Positions 1-10,619 of a stretch of DNA of 64,000 bases are shown here, in pieces. The notes under the pieces are model-generated. The model ran no database searches. It was given only the letters and a program-made list of their open reading frames with translations, and was not told the DNA's origin. The stretch spans positions 16,581,293 through 16,645,292 of the forward strand of contig LS997565.1 of assembly GCA_000469685.2 (NCBI GenBank), written 5' to 3'. The position numbers and the translations under genes are program-made. Position 1 is the stretch's first letter; every line of letters starts with the position of its first letter. Source of the DNA: Haemonchus contortus. Taxonomy: Eukaryota; Nematoda; Chromadorea; Rhabditida; Trichostrongylidae.

Positions 1-14
1 TCTAACATTGAGCT

Positions 15-135
15 ATCCTACTATATATATTTCGGTAAATGTGCTTGTGTGTATATGTGTATGTATGTATGTGTATGTGTGTATGTATGAATGAATGTAT
101 GTATTTGTGTGGGCTGTGTATGCATGTGTGTAATT
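15..135. repeat. TCCTACTATATATA-led TG-rich microsatellite
   Basis: A TCCTACTATATATA motif is followed by about 100 bp of irregular TGTATG/TGTG repeats. The same arrangement recurs at 12,773, 5,996, 12,150, 53,758 and 62,400, so this is a recurrent module and not an isolated microsatellite. Confidence 0.7.
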
Positions 136-1379
136 CACCCACCGATTTTCATTTTCCTACGAGTGCATCCAATAAATAAATAAATGATCAAATCAATATC
201 CACACCCGCACATACACTCGATGATTGTTGTCAATAACCATAGTATTTACTGTACTCATCACAGGTATGGTATTGAACCAGCAGAATTCACGTGGGAAAA
301 ACACCTTACGATAGAAATAGACCTCTAATTCAGTATCTTCATTCACTTTGAGAAAACGAGAAACCTTTTACTCATGAGTATCGCGACGGTGAGTCTTCAA
401 GAAGATGTCTAAAAGACGACCGAGTAATATTCTAACGATTCTTTTGGAAAAAGGTTCTTGTTAAAAAAGTTAATGTTAAAGGTTTGTTAATGTTAAGTTA
501 ATGAGAAGTTGAAGGTTTGTTAATATTTGCTCAATTAAATAACAAACATGTGAGTTAATGCATCAAAGATGTAAGATTCTATCCTCGTTCATAAATTTGC
601 TGAAATGCAGTCAGAAGTCTCCGCGCACAGAGTAAACAAAAGAGCTTCACACTATAGACGGAAGAGCTTCAATCCGATGATGACTTCGAGGTGCCCGTGC
701 ATCCCCAGGATTCTGAGCTTGATGACGAAGATTCCGACGGACTATCAAAGACATATGAGCTTCTGACCCGTGCGCCTTCGCTGGCGTATGCATCTGAATT
801 CAATGTTTAGTGTGGGCATGCTTCGCTTCAGTTGCGATATCTATGATTGAGCCCAAGGATGCAGCCTCTGGCAACTCGATTATACTAATCGAAAACTCCA
901 GTTGAAGTATCTTACCCTGTTTACTCATAGGCCTAGTGGTACCTGTTCCACCGAGTTCCTTGATTCCTTCCACTAATTCTCTCTTCCGTGCCCCCACGTC
1001 AACGATATTCGTTAGGAATTTGTAGATATTAGCTATGAGTACAACAGCTAGACAAGTTATTCGCACTTGAAATGGGGACGTCAACTTAAGCAAGTCAAAT
1101 AAAATATTTGTGTAAAATGTTTGTAAAATGTGATACAGTAAACCGTAATTTTTTATAGGTTTTGATTGTGACCTGATTTAGAGCAAAATCTTCCCTATTT
1201 TGGAGATACTACCGAAATCCGCTCATGATGTCCTAAATGATGGCGTTTTGAAAATCTGGAAAAGCTTCGTTATGGGAAGTTTAGTGTTCGGAAAGCGAAG
1301 ACTTCGATTTGAAGGCATAGACTCAAGGTTGGGAGAAAAGAAAATTCGTTCGAGTTTAAGCAGCGATGAGATCGATAAA

Positions 1380-2260
1380 TGATCCTGAACTATGATCAGT
1401 TCATGCGGAAATTCGCAATTATCTGAAGAAACACGTAGAGAAAAAGATTGATGGGTTGGGCATAGGGGAAGACCAACAGAGCTTATTTGAACGCACCGGA
1501 TCTCTATCCTCAGGTTCGGGACGCGTACATTCGATATTATCTACTGTCATGGGCGGAACTTCTTAATTAGCTTTTATAACACCCCAGATGCCAAAAGAAA
1601 TGAACAAAGATGGGGCATGGGTCAACAAGCGAGTTGACAGAGACTCATCAGCGATGGGCGGGGCGTTCTTGCAAGGGGCTGTGCTTTCTACGTAAGTTCA
1701 TAACTCGATTCAACGAAGGCGTGGACGCCGGAAACAAAAGTAAAAGGAGTAATCAAGGCATGATGATCATGCATAAACATAGCGAAGCTACGCCGACGAT
1801 GGGCGGGCTGTGAGATTGAATGGAATTTGCTGGTCAAAAAATATATATGTAGCTAAGTTCAAAAATGTTCCATAGCCTGGGAAAAATGGATAGAGGAGGG
1901 CGGGGTTTGCATCAAGATCTAAAGGTCGAATAGCGTGATAGGGACGAATAGATAACTCTGTTCAAAAACACTCTCGAATGCGGGAAAAAAGTGGAGAGAG
2001 GTTGAAGAGGGAATGTCTAAATCCTTGACGTAAGAAGAGCCTGCGTTGAGGTAGGCAATGTTAGGATGTTCAAATGTCCTAAAACGCAGGAAAAAAGTGG
2101 TTGCAGGTTATATGGGGATTAGGGAAAGGGGGAGTGAAAATGCGATCGAATCCTTCAAGTAGGCGGGGTTTGCACTGAGATGGGCGGAGCTAACATTTGA
2201 AAATTTACAACCTTGCAGGAAGACATCTTTAAGTTGACTTTAGCTAGCATGCGCCTTCAG
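1380..2260. repeat. GC-box interspersed/satellite repeat, copy 1
   Basis: This segment is homologous to 16,500-17,310 and to 62,520-64,000. Shared landmarks are GATGGGTCAACAA, ATAACTCGATTCAACGAAGG and units carrying GGGCGGGG followed by CATAACTC and GCGGGAAAAA. It lies in what was the large intron between the NET exon and the charged exon of the pseudogene. The short ORFs here are not conserved in frame between copies. Confidence 0.75.
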
Positions 2261-2261
2261 C

Positions 2262-2295
2262 ATTTGAAGGCACAGTTCACGATAAAAATGACTTT
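2262..2295. repeat. Terminal fragment of the AAGGCACAGTTCACGATAA element family
   Basis: Only the end AAGGCACAGTTCACGATAA is present, followed by host sequence that also occurs after the MITE in copy 2 near 17,869. It is a solo end fragment that predates the duplication, since copy 2 has it at 17,318. Confidence 0.6.
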
Positions 2296-4391
2296 TGAGA
2301 TATCCCGCTAGAATGAATTTGTAGAACTCTTTTATGCCGTAGGTGGAACAAACGTAGCCACATATTTGCCTAATAATCTGCACTAAGTGTAGCCACTGAC
2401 TATACCTCTCCTCTTGGCCGGTTGCGAATACTTGCTAGCGTTCCTCTGTTTGGCATTTTGATCCAACTATAGCTGCAAAATGCGATCTATGGAGTACAGA
2501 AAATATAATAGCAGGCTCTTAGACTGATGGAGTTTTGGCTTCACCTGAAGAGGAGCGTATCAGTTGTGAGGCACAACAGCCACGAACTCCAACGAACAGT
2601 TCTTTCCAATGGTGCTGTTATACACAAGCACAACGTACGCACAACTAAATACTGCACCTTGCGCAACAGATGATTCTTTCACCACATCGTATTTAGATGG
2701 TCCATCAATGCGAAGCTCTGGTAAAAGGTTCCCATTCACAATTGCATGAAAGGTTGTTCCACTAATTGAACCAAGGAATATGAAAAAAACATATAATCAC
2801 CTTGCTTATTATTTGAGATACTAGCCGCTACACGTTCAAGTATCTCGTGGAGACTTCCTGACGTAAGCGAATCCAAGGGTACTGCAATGAACTCTTCGTT
2901 ACCTTCTGGCACCTGAACGTTGAGAAACCGGATCTATGACCAATCTTGTGTACTGAGTAGCTGATCTCTTTTTTCTGCACCTGTTCGAACCTTTCGCCTA
3001 GTTCTCATAGTGTCTCCATTCAGCGAAAGTCATTTTATCAGATATGTGGTATAAAACAACTTGTTCGTTCCATGGTTGCAAATTTTCTTATTTTTCATTC
3101 ATTCGGACGCTATATGAAATAGCATTGAAAAGAATAAAATAAGAAAGACTGTTGTAGGAGAACGAACAAAAGAATTACTAATTAAAAACAATTAAAACAA
3201 GACACTACAAACCTAGACACTACATGGTTTCCTTGCAAAACGGAAGCACCAGAGCCTCGGATGAATGTGGACTAGCGATGCGCAAAAATGACATTCCAGC
3301 GGCTTTGCAGAATTTCAGTAATGATGCCGAGACTGGCATTAGGACTATGTCGTATAAGAGAACCGCCAATGCAGAAGGTGGTGGGAAGAAAATAAAGTGG
3401 AATGGAAAACTAGAATCGTAAAGGAAATTGATCGAATGCCCTCAAGAAGGCTGTTCTTCAAAGCCGACAAGAACGTCAAAGGAAAACAGAACGAAGGACC
3501 AGCTTTCCTTCGACGCTTTTCGCGACTGTGTATAGAGGCCATGCAAAAGAAACCTGGGGTGAGATGCAAATTAGATATTAGACATCATAGTTTTCTAGAG
3601 ATGACGTCAAACATAATGTTCAACAGAACAAAGGTGCGTTTGAGCATAGGCAAGAACAGAGTGCATCGCTAACATTATAAGATGGGAGCCGCTCACCAGT
3701 GCAGCCGTAGAAAAGAGTAAGAGTGATCGGATGCTCTGTATGAGAATGAGAGATGTTCTTTCAGCTTGTCGAGTCGGAAAGAACAGCGGGCCATGTCTAG
3801 GAAGTCAGCAAGCATAAAGCATACGTGATAGTTGAAAGAAGTATGGAAATGCATGGGGGAACATCTAGAGAAACCTTCTATTCCGCTTCTGCTAGAAGAC
3901 CTATGCCACTTTTCTCTGTATTTTACCGGAGTTAGTGTTGGTGTGATGCTGAATGGTGCGAATAACATTCCATCACACATGTATAGCTGACCTCGACTAC
4001 GTGATTCTTCAGGATTATCTTAATGATCTCGGCCATTTCTTCTTTTGAAAGACGTCAGAAGCCCTGAACAACTAATCATTTCCTTGTGAATCGAAGAAGA
4101 ACACGGCTAATCGTTTTCAATGTCACGTAAACTGTCTATAGTGATTGTCTCATAATTCACTTGTTCCGCCCGCTCGTTATCTTCGTGAGTCGGCTTCTCC
4201 ACTTTCTTCTTACCCTAAACTGCTGCCCTTTTCGTCAGAACTTGGAAAATTATTGGATCAAAATAAACCTGGGCCAAATTGTTTAATATCGGTAAGTACT
4301 TTGTAAAGCGATAGCCCAGACTGTTTCCCTTGAAAAGGACAATTTGTACTACACAAAGAATCTTTTCCGAGTCTATAAGTTGTGCGAACTT

Positions 4392-5366
4392 AAAGGCACA
4401 GTTACGATAGTTCCCTGTTGCTGGCACGCGGGGCTTTCGCGCCCTTCGAACGATGTCACGTCAGACGAGTGTCGAGGCCATACAGATTGCAAGTATTCGC
4501 GCCAGGACCCACACCGAATCAGCTGATCGCTGAGTAATGAGGCGATGTTTTTCTCCCATTCATTTTTCTGAATTACCCTAAAATTCCATAGATAAGAGTG
4601 GGTGAACCTACCGGAGAAAAATGAATTGGAAAAAGTCGAAATTGAATGCAGTCACCCCTCTAACTTGATGGATGGATAAATTAAACCTCGAGGAAGAATT
4701 TAAGAAGAAGCTCCGCCCCTTAGCTCCAAACCCCGCCCACTTAATAAACAATTCATGTAGAAAAATAGCGATTTTTGACGGATCGCCATTTTTCTACATG
4801 AATTGTTTATTAAGTGGGCGGGGTTTGGAGTTAAGGAGCGGAGCTTCTTCTTAACTTCTTCTTCGAGATTTAATTTATCCATCCATCAAGTTATAGGGGT
4901 GACTGCATTCAATTTCGATTTTTTCCAATTCATTTTTCTCCGGTAGGTTCACCCGCTCTTATCTATGGAATTTTAGGGTATTCTTTTTCCTCCTGCAATG
5001 CCTTATTTAATTTTCTATCCCAGAGTGCTGAAAAAGGTGGGTCATTTTTGCTGTTACTAAGGCTTTTTGTCAATTTATGCTTATGAGTGAATGAATTTTG
5101 GCCTACCATAGTCAGTTATTCTAGTTATTCGCACCAGGACCCACACGTACGCAGCGAGACACATCGTATAGCACGTCCGAACGCCCCACTCTTCTTCATT
5201 TTTCTGGTCTCCGTCTCGCCCAGCTCCCTTTTTAACAATTTTCGAAGCCTCGGAAGCACTTTGAAAACACCGATTCACGAGGTTTCGTCATCTTCATCGC
5301 AATTTCGATCTTGTCTTTCACTTTTCAAATCTGGATTACCCAAAATTACCGTGAACTGTGCCTTTA
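4392..5366. mobile_element. Non-autonomous AAGGCACAG-family element, interrupted by a hairpin
   Basis: The inverted termini read AAGGCACAG at the left and CTGTGCCTT at the right, flanked by TTAA-like bases. The body matches, on the opposite strand, the elements at 33,699-34,338 and 48,269-49,215, including the GGACCCACAC and CGAACGCCCCACTC regions. A palindromic element at 4,575-4,980 splits it. There is no long ORF, so it was presumably mobilised in trans. Confidence 0.75.
4575..4980. mobile_element. 406-bp near-perfect palindromic (foldback) element
   Basis: The two arms, about 190 bp each, are inverted copies that begin ACCCTAAAATTCCATAGA and end with its complement at 4,980. The loop is only about 20 bp near 4,778. 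The 60-residue ORFs on the two strands are mirror images of the same palindrome and are not genes. It sits inside the AAGGCACAG element at 4,392-5,366. Confidence 0.85.
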
Positions 5367-5589
5367 ATGGCAATAAGAACCCCTTTAAAACGTGATCTCA
5401 CCTTACTTACTTAAATAAAAAAGTTGCTATGATGGCATGCACTATGCAAGATATTCATGCCCTCTTCCCCCAGCCCTCTGTTGATCGAGTGAAAACGAAG
5501 GAGGCAGATTGTGAGGAAGCTAGACTCAATATGCATAGAATGACCTATCTCTCGGTTGATCGGGTGAAAGCGAACAAGACAGATTGTGA

Positions 5590-5730
5590 GGAAGCTGTAC
5601 CACACTAGTCAGGGAAGGTGGAAGCGCTGACTTATACACCGCCTGACTCCCTCAAATCATCATATAATCCACACACGCTACTAAGATTCTGGATGGAAGT
5701 CGAGTGCGGAGCGCATCCCGAAAGTGAGAT
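5590..5730 (+). mobile_element. 3' part of a tRNA-derived SINE
   Basis: The sequence matches the body of the SINE at 32,354-32,645: GACTTATACA, CACACACGCTACTAAGATTC, GGATGGAAGTCGAGTGCGG and the GCGCATCCC segment. The tRNA-like head is missing, so the copy is 5'-truncated. Confidence 0.65.
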
Positions 5731-5738
5731 GTTTAATT

Positions 5739-5935
5739 GAAGGTTCAGTTCGAGATAATTTTGGGTCAACCCGGTTTTGACGAAAAACGAGAGAGATGTT
5801 GGAAAATAGTGCGATGGAGTGAAAGAAAGCGCGAGAAATGATGTTTCCCGAGAGATAAAAATCTTCAAAAAGTCGTAAATATGGTGCTGGACGAGAAAAA
5901 GACCGAAAAGTGACAAAGAAGGAGCTATAAAATGC
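5739..5935. repeat. Left-end fragment of the AAGGCACAG-family element
   Basis: The sequence starts AAGGTTCAGTTCGAGATAAT and continues through the same purine-rich body as 33,700-33,900 (GGCTGGACGAG-type segment near 5,886). It ends at about 5,935 without the opposite terminus, so it is a truncated and diverged copy. Confidence 0.55.
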
Positions 5936-5995
5936 GCGTCATTACGAGCAGCTGTCTACAGAAAGCGAAAGATGTTCAGTCAATACAATCAAAAT

Positions 5996-6170
5996 TACTA
6001 GCATCCTACTTATATAATCAGCTAAGTGTGTCTGTTGGTGTGTTTGTGTATGTGTTTGTATGTGTTTGCCTGACCGGGAATTCATAACACCTCTCCCACC
6101 GTAGCTAAAACATTCAAATTCGAAAGAGAGATAGGGGGCAGGATGGGAACACTGATGGCAGGTTATAGGA
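5996..6170. repeat. Microsatellite plus one unit of the CCTGTCCC satellite
   Basis: ATCCTACTTATATAATC leads into TGTGTTTG repeats, then one unit resembling those at 12,260-12,690 and 53,835-54,170 (ATTCATAACACCTCTCCCAC ... GGCAGGATGGGAACAC). No gene is visible. Confidence 0.6.
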
Positions 6171-6229
6171 AGTGACAACTATTGATAGAAACTGATAAGG
6201 AAGGGGAAGCCTAAGGCAAAGTTCTCAGG

Positions 6230-6645
6230 ATCCGTAACTACCTTCGTATTAGCGGTGAAGCTTTGGCATTTTGGCAGGTGGTGTAGGATGTGAAGGGACC
6301 GCAAATGTTTGACGATGATAGGGACTGAGAAAAGAAGGCGAGAGCCACTAGATTGTAACGCACTTTCTTGTAATGATGTAATCTTGGAATTTTAATAGGT
6401 TGCGTAAGATGTGACAGGATCGTAGATACTCGGTGACGGGATCGAGAACGGTTGGTGCCAGGCCAGGAGCTGATTAAACTGATAAGGGCTAATGAAAATC
6501 CTCGAAAGCGTAGTGCCACTATAATAATGGCATTAATAGTGGAGGCTTGACAGCTTGGCGTGTGATGTAGACTATAGTGGGATCGTAGACGGCCTATGGT
6601 AGGGACTGATAACAGCTGATAGAGACTGATAAGGGCACTAATCAA
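6230..6645. repeat. Degenerate ~140-bp tandem repeat
   Basis: At least three imperfect units share GGCATTTTGGCAGGTG-like, TGTGA(A/C)(G/A)GGATCGTAGA-like and GATAGGGACTGA-like blocks. The 135-residue minus-strand ORF across this region reflects the low stop density of the repeat and resembles no family I know. Confidence 0.5.
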
Positions 6646-6700
6646 ATGAATTTAACACGTGTGGTATTTACGATGTATTTATGATTACGACTATTATATA

Positions 6701-7975
6701 CAGGATGTCCCAAAATTATTTGCGCCAAAGTTCAGTAATTTTTAAGGTAGAAATAATCTATCAAATTCACATTACCTGCTATTAATTATTTGCATAAAAA
6801 GTTTCCTTGCAATATGCATGGTTACTGATGTGGAACTTCCAATATCTTTCAGATGGAGGAGGGTCATTCAATGCCACTCGCAATCATTGACGCGCGAGAG
6901 GTGGAAGAGCATTGAGAAGTTCCTCGGGATTCTTGTAATAACCGTGTAGGAGGCTATTAAACGATATATAAAAGAAGATTGTAACAGAGACAAACCAGGA
7001 AAGATAGAAAGGTAGAATGTGTTTGAAAATAGGACAATTAAAATGGTCCGTCTGCCAATCGGTCGGGATCCTGGGTGAGCCATCAAAAGGAAGTCAACGG
7101 GCACGGCTTACAGGAGTTATCGCGATGGAAGAATGAAATGCAGAAATGCAGAAGCTCCACTACCATTCCTATCGTTTGCTCCAATCCCGATCTCAACAGA
7201 CTCTGCAGGGCCAAAAAATCCAGTAGTCGCAGACCCACTTGAGTGATTACACGGAACCCTTCGTCGTATCCTCTGGCCAAAAAATTTTTTACGATAAAAC
7301 CATCCCTCAACAAACGGAACGTTCGCGTTCCGGATAGAAACATCCAGCGTCTAATATCCCACAAAAAGGTTGCCAGAGAACAGTAAAATGATGTTTTCCG
7401 AGGAAATCGCTGGCAAGGGTAAGCCGCTCGTGGTTTCTTCGGTGCAGGCGTGAAGATTGACCAAGTCCAGTAATCGAACAGCGTACTGATGGGTGTGATG
7501 AAGAGTTGTTCCAACTACAATTCCTGAAACATCTCGTAGTCCTTCCAGCAGGACGCTACTCTAGCCCACAGAGCCAAGCTTGCCCGCGAGTGGTGCCGAC
7601 GACAGCTGCCCGACTTCATTGGTGGAGAGGAATGGTTATCCTATTTTCCAGAACTTGACTCACTTCAATCCCACGAATGGTCCCTGATTAGAAGAGGACC
7701 TGTCGAGTTTGCAGTCCCAGTTTGGAGTCCTAGAATGTAAAAGCTGGAGGACGGCTGGGAAGAAATGGAGAACGATACCTGCGTGCCACATGCGATCAAG
7801 TCGAAAGCAAACTTTGACTTCTATCCGCGCTCACGAGGGATATTTTGGAATGCGACTCCAGCATGTTGTAGCACATAGTGTTAGCTAGCGTGCATAGAAA
7901 TTCCATCCTTTTCCGCATTTGAGAAGTTTCAAATATATTGCTATAAATCGGCGCAAATAATTTTGGGACACCTTG
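6701..7975 (+). mobile_element. Tc1/mariner-type transposon, nearly full length
   Basis: The element is flanked by TA on both sides (6,699-6,700 and 7,976-7,977). Its termini are inverted copies of CAGGATGTCCCAAAATTATT extended by TGCGCC. Its 1,275 bp length is typical of the superfamily, and it contains a decayed transposase on the plus strand. The TA duplication and CAGG-type ends assign it to the IS630-Tc1-mariner superfamily. Confidence 0.85.
7136..7740 (+). pseudogene. maT/Tc1-like transposase remnant
   Basis: Fragments in shifting frames recall the DDE domain. Around 7,260-7,330 a region like the first-Asp block (ILW..EKFFTI followed by LNKRN) has lost the Asp through a small deletion. 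At about 7,560-7,680 one frame reads AKLAREWCRRQLPDFIG then a decayed SYFPELDSL, in place of the usual SPDLNP motif. Stops and frameshifts are frequent. The larger ORF on the opposite strand (7,083-7,514) is antisense to this remnant. The family matches the better preserved copy at 50,852-51,600. It is inactive. Confidence 0.7.
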
Positions 7976-8474
7976 TAGATTACGACCGTTACCCAGCAAG
8001 GTTTGTAACTCGGTGAAAGATCGAGGTTACTTGATGTTTTGATATCATTAAAGCTCATCCGACCGCCAAAAATTTGGGATTCCCAACTAATGATGTACCC
8101 GTGGAGGAAAGAAGGTCCAGTGAGAATGAAATCTTATAATGGTGTTATTATCACTGGAGAACATTAGTGAGTACTACTCAATTTTTCGGTTGCCTATCGG
8201 TTAACCTTTAATGGTTTATTTATTTATTCATTTATTTATTTATGCACTCGGAAGTGCGCTTGTAACAGAAACTTCACCGGTTAGATAACATAAACATTCT
8301 AATTGCAGAAGCAAACACAGATAAAGGTAGAACAACGTAGCACAATGGAAGGCATGGTAGTATTCTTAGAAAAAGCAACAACAATTGACAACTAGACTAC
8401 CTAGCTATAAGCACTCTTTAGAATTATTTGATCACATATTTATTTGCTTTGCTCTCAAGCGATGGTCTCGAACT

Positions 8475-9547
8475 GTAGTATAGCCAACATGAGATGATTT
8501 CTATTCCCAGAAGTAGGTGTTTCTATTCTCCAGAAGAATGACTTTCCCATAACTTTAGAATTAGTGCTTTGAGTTAAAAAGAAAAGGTTATATAATCGTT
8601 CAAAATCCGCTATGGGCCATGTTTTTACAAAGCGCGTAGGTTTTCTTGCGTTTTCAAGCGAAATTTCCGATGGACAGGGAGGAGTTACGCACCGTTCAGG
8701 AAGCATTCATACTAAACTCTTTGTGAACGATCACTGACTGTAAAAAATCGTGACTTATCTAGACCCTCGGTCTATATATAGGCTCCCTATATCGCCCTAA
8801 AGCACATTGGACGAAAATTAGATTTTTGCGTTGAAAGTAAACATCCGAAAACCGACATAGTTTGAATTCATTTTCAAAAAGCTAACCAGTTACGTGATAA
8901 TCGATCCCCAAAGTTTACTTCGAGTTTACACTTTTAGCACCCCTTTTCTACCCTTCCCACTCTCTCGGCCATTCTATTGGCTCTCCAGCTCAGCTAGCCA
9001 GGACAGGGTAGTATCTCGCAACCTCTGTGGCTCTTGCAGTAATTACCTAGGGAGTTTCTTCGCACCTCGACAATAGACTACCTATTAATGGTGCCGCAGT
9101 CGTAAACTGTTTTACAGTCCACACATTCAAATGTAGCCGCTTTCTTAACTTACTGATGAACTTGAAAATGGTACAAATATTCAAAATTATACGAATTACA
9201 CACGAAAAACTTTGAGGTATGACTAATATCGGTAGAGACGAAACATATGAGCTGAAGAGCCAATAGGGTGACCGAGAAAATGTTAAGGGTAAAAAAGCGG
9301 TGCTGAAGGTGCTAACTCGAAGTAAACTTTGTGGATCCATTTTCATATGACTGAGTAGCTTTTTGAAGAAGGATTCAAACTATGTAGGTTTTCGGACGTT
9401 TACTTTGAACGCAAAAATCAAATTTTCGTCTACTGTGCACATAATCCCGCGTTCTCCAAGCGCCTTCCATGCCTCGATGGGGGCCCCAGGCAGACCAGTT
9501 GCTTTTCCAGTTTTCATTTTTCCGATTGCCCTATGCACCTCGTCCTC
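8475..9547 (+). repeat. Left arm of a 1.07-kb-arm inverted repeat
   Basis: This arm is the reverse complement of 10,620-11,705 with few differences. The outer edge lies at AGCCAACATGAGATGA and the inner edge at CCTCGTCCTCTG. Within the arm a sub-repeat (GTAAAC(A/G)TCCGAAAACC and neighbouring bases) occurs twice in opposite orientation, near 8,845 and 9,395, so each arm is itself partly self-complementary. Confidence 0.85.
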
Positions 9548-10500
9548 TGCCCAGGGTTCGATGGGCCAGCCGTTGCTTCTAACTGGGAACTGTACTCATT
9601 CTTCGTTTAAGAGCCTGTTAAAATATTCTTTCCATATACGCCTACCCTCCCTAGGCTCCGTGAGGCTTCCGTGTTCCTAACCGACTTCACCACTCCGATG
9701 TCTTGAGTAGTCCGGTGCGGCACTTTCGCCAGTCAGAAAACGAACTTTTCTCCTCCTCGGCCATCGAGTTTCTCGTACAAGACGCCTATTGCCGCTTTCT
9801 TTGCTTTCACTCGGCAGCCTTGATGAGTCATTTTTATTTTCTTCAGGCAGCCAAGTCTCTTGTAGCTCGCGTCTTCTGCCACCGCTTGTAGGCGGCTTTC
9901 TTCTGCATCACGACTTGCTGGACTTCATCGTTCCAAAACCATGCTTCCTAGTCTTTGGTAATCCACCTCGGATCTCTTCCAGCGTTCCTCTCGCACACTG
10001 TAGGATGACTTAGAATACACACCGTATCGCTCTAGGTCAAGTGGATGGACCCTTCAGGATTTGGGAGACCAGCTCCCGAATTTTCATTCTGAGCTCCTTT
10101 TTTTCGACATGGTCAGCCCATCACCGGATCCTCCACTCCGTACTTGTCCTCGATTTCTTGGCTCTGGATTCTGGATTTATATGGCTATGTCTGTAGAGGA
10201 GGTCTGTGCTGCGAAGCCAATGCTTCTCCAGGTAGTACCTTAATGTATTTTACAGCATTTAAGGACGGTCTTCTCACGAGCACATGATCTATTTCCGTTT
10301 CCTTCCCTCCACCGTTGCAGCTTATCTTCTGCGTCTTCCTTTTCGCGAAGAAGGTGCTGCAAATAGCCCATGTCATGGGCTAAAGCCAGGTCGAGAACCC
10401 TCTTTCCTTCTTCGTCTCAACTCCTATTCCCCTTGTCTTCATGGCCCTTTCCAGTCCTCCCTTTCCAATAAATCCATGTTCTATGGCTCTTTTGGATTCT
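9430..10500 (-). pseudogene. RTE-type retrotransposon relic (endonuclease end to RT start)
   Basis: Read on the minus strand, the order is that of an RTE polyprotein. First comes the end of the endonuclease domain (10,376-10,185, HVLVRRPSLNAVKYIKVLPG then QHR). Next is the linker (about 10,020-9,840, with NDEVQQVV and AAYKRW blocks), then the first RT block (9,547-9,430, IGKMKTGKATGLPG then EAWKALGE). Stops and frameshifts abound. The final block is also present in the inverted right arm. This looks like a different subfamily from the copy at 24.6-27.9 kb. Confidence 0.7.
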
Positions 10501-10619
10501 AATCAGTTGCTACATCTCTTATCATTTACCTTCAGGTACCCACCCGTCATTCGTATCTTTTCCGAGTTTCCAAACCAGCGGGAGTCATGAATATTGAAGT
10601 ATTTAATATTGAAAAAGGC

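Larger units (their letters stand above)
669..4214 (-). pseudogene. Partial, decayed duplicate of the BET-like gene (last four exons)
   Basis: Four blocks match the last exons of the BET-like gene: 3,992-4,214 (first half of NET), 2,801-2,912 (second half), 916-1,011 (charged linker) and 669-793 (Ser-rich tail with TGA stop). The first block carries an in-frame TAG after the RDIEND motif and is 223 bp instead of 225, which shifts the frame. The acceptor of the third block has changed from TTTCTAG to TTCCTAA. The second block has gained one codon but stays open, and the Ser-rich exon is also open. Bromodomain exons are absent. I infer a non-functional 3' fragment from a tandem duplication; transcription from the neighbouring gene cannot be excluded. 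Confidence 0.75.
1..4270. repeat. Segmental duplication, copy 1 (short, decayed copy)
   Basis: This block aligns collinearly with 12,758-22,995. Matching landmarks are the TCCTACTATATATA start, the Ser-rich exon, the charged exon, a GC-box repeat block and the two NET-domain exons. Homology ends near AAATAAACCT at about 4,265, which matches about 22,990. Copy 1 lacks the Tc3-like palindrome, the Tc1-type MITE and the Tc5-like transposon of copy 2, so it preserves their empty target sites. The left edge may lie outside the window. Confidence 0.85.

Noticed and set aside
6238..6645. 135-residue minus-strand ORF
   Set aside because: It covers a degenerate tandem repeat and repeats its own peptide loosely; no domain.
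7083..7514. 143-residue minus-strand ORF
   Set aside because: Antisense to the decayed Tc1/maT transposase; composition and lack of motifs fit a chance ORF.
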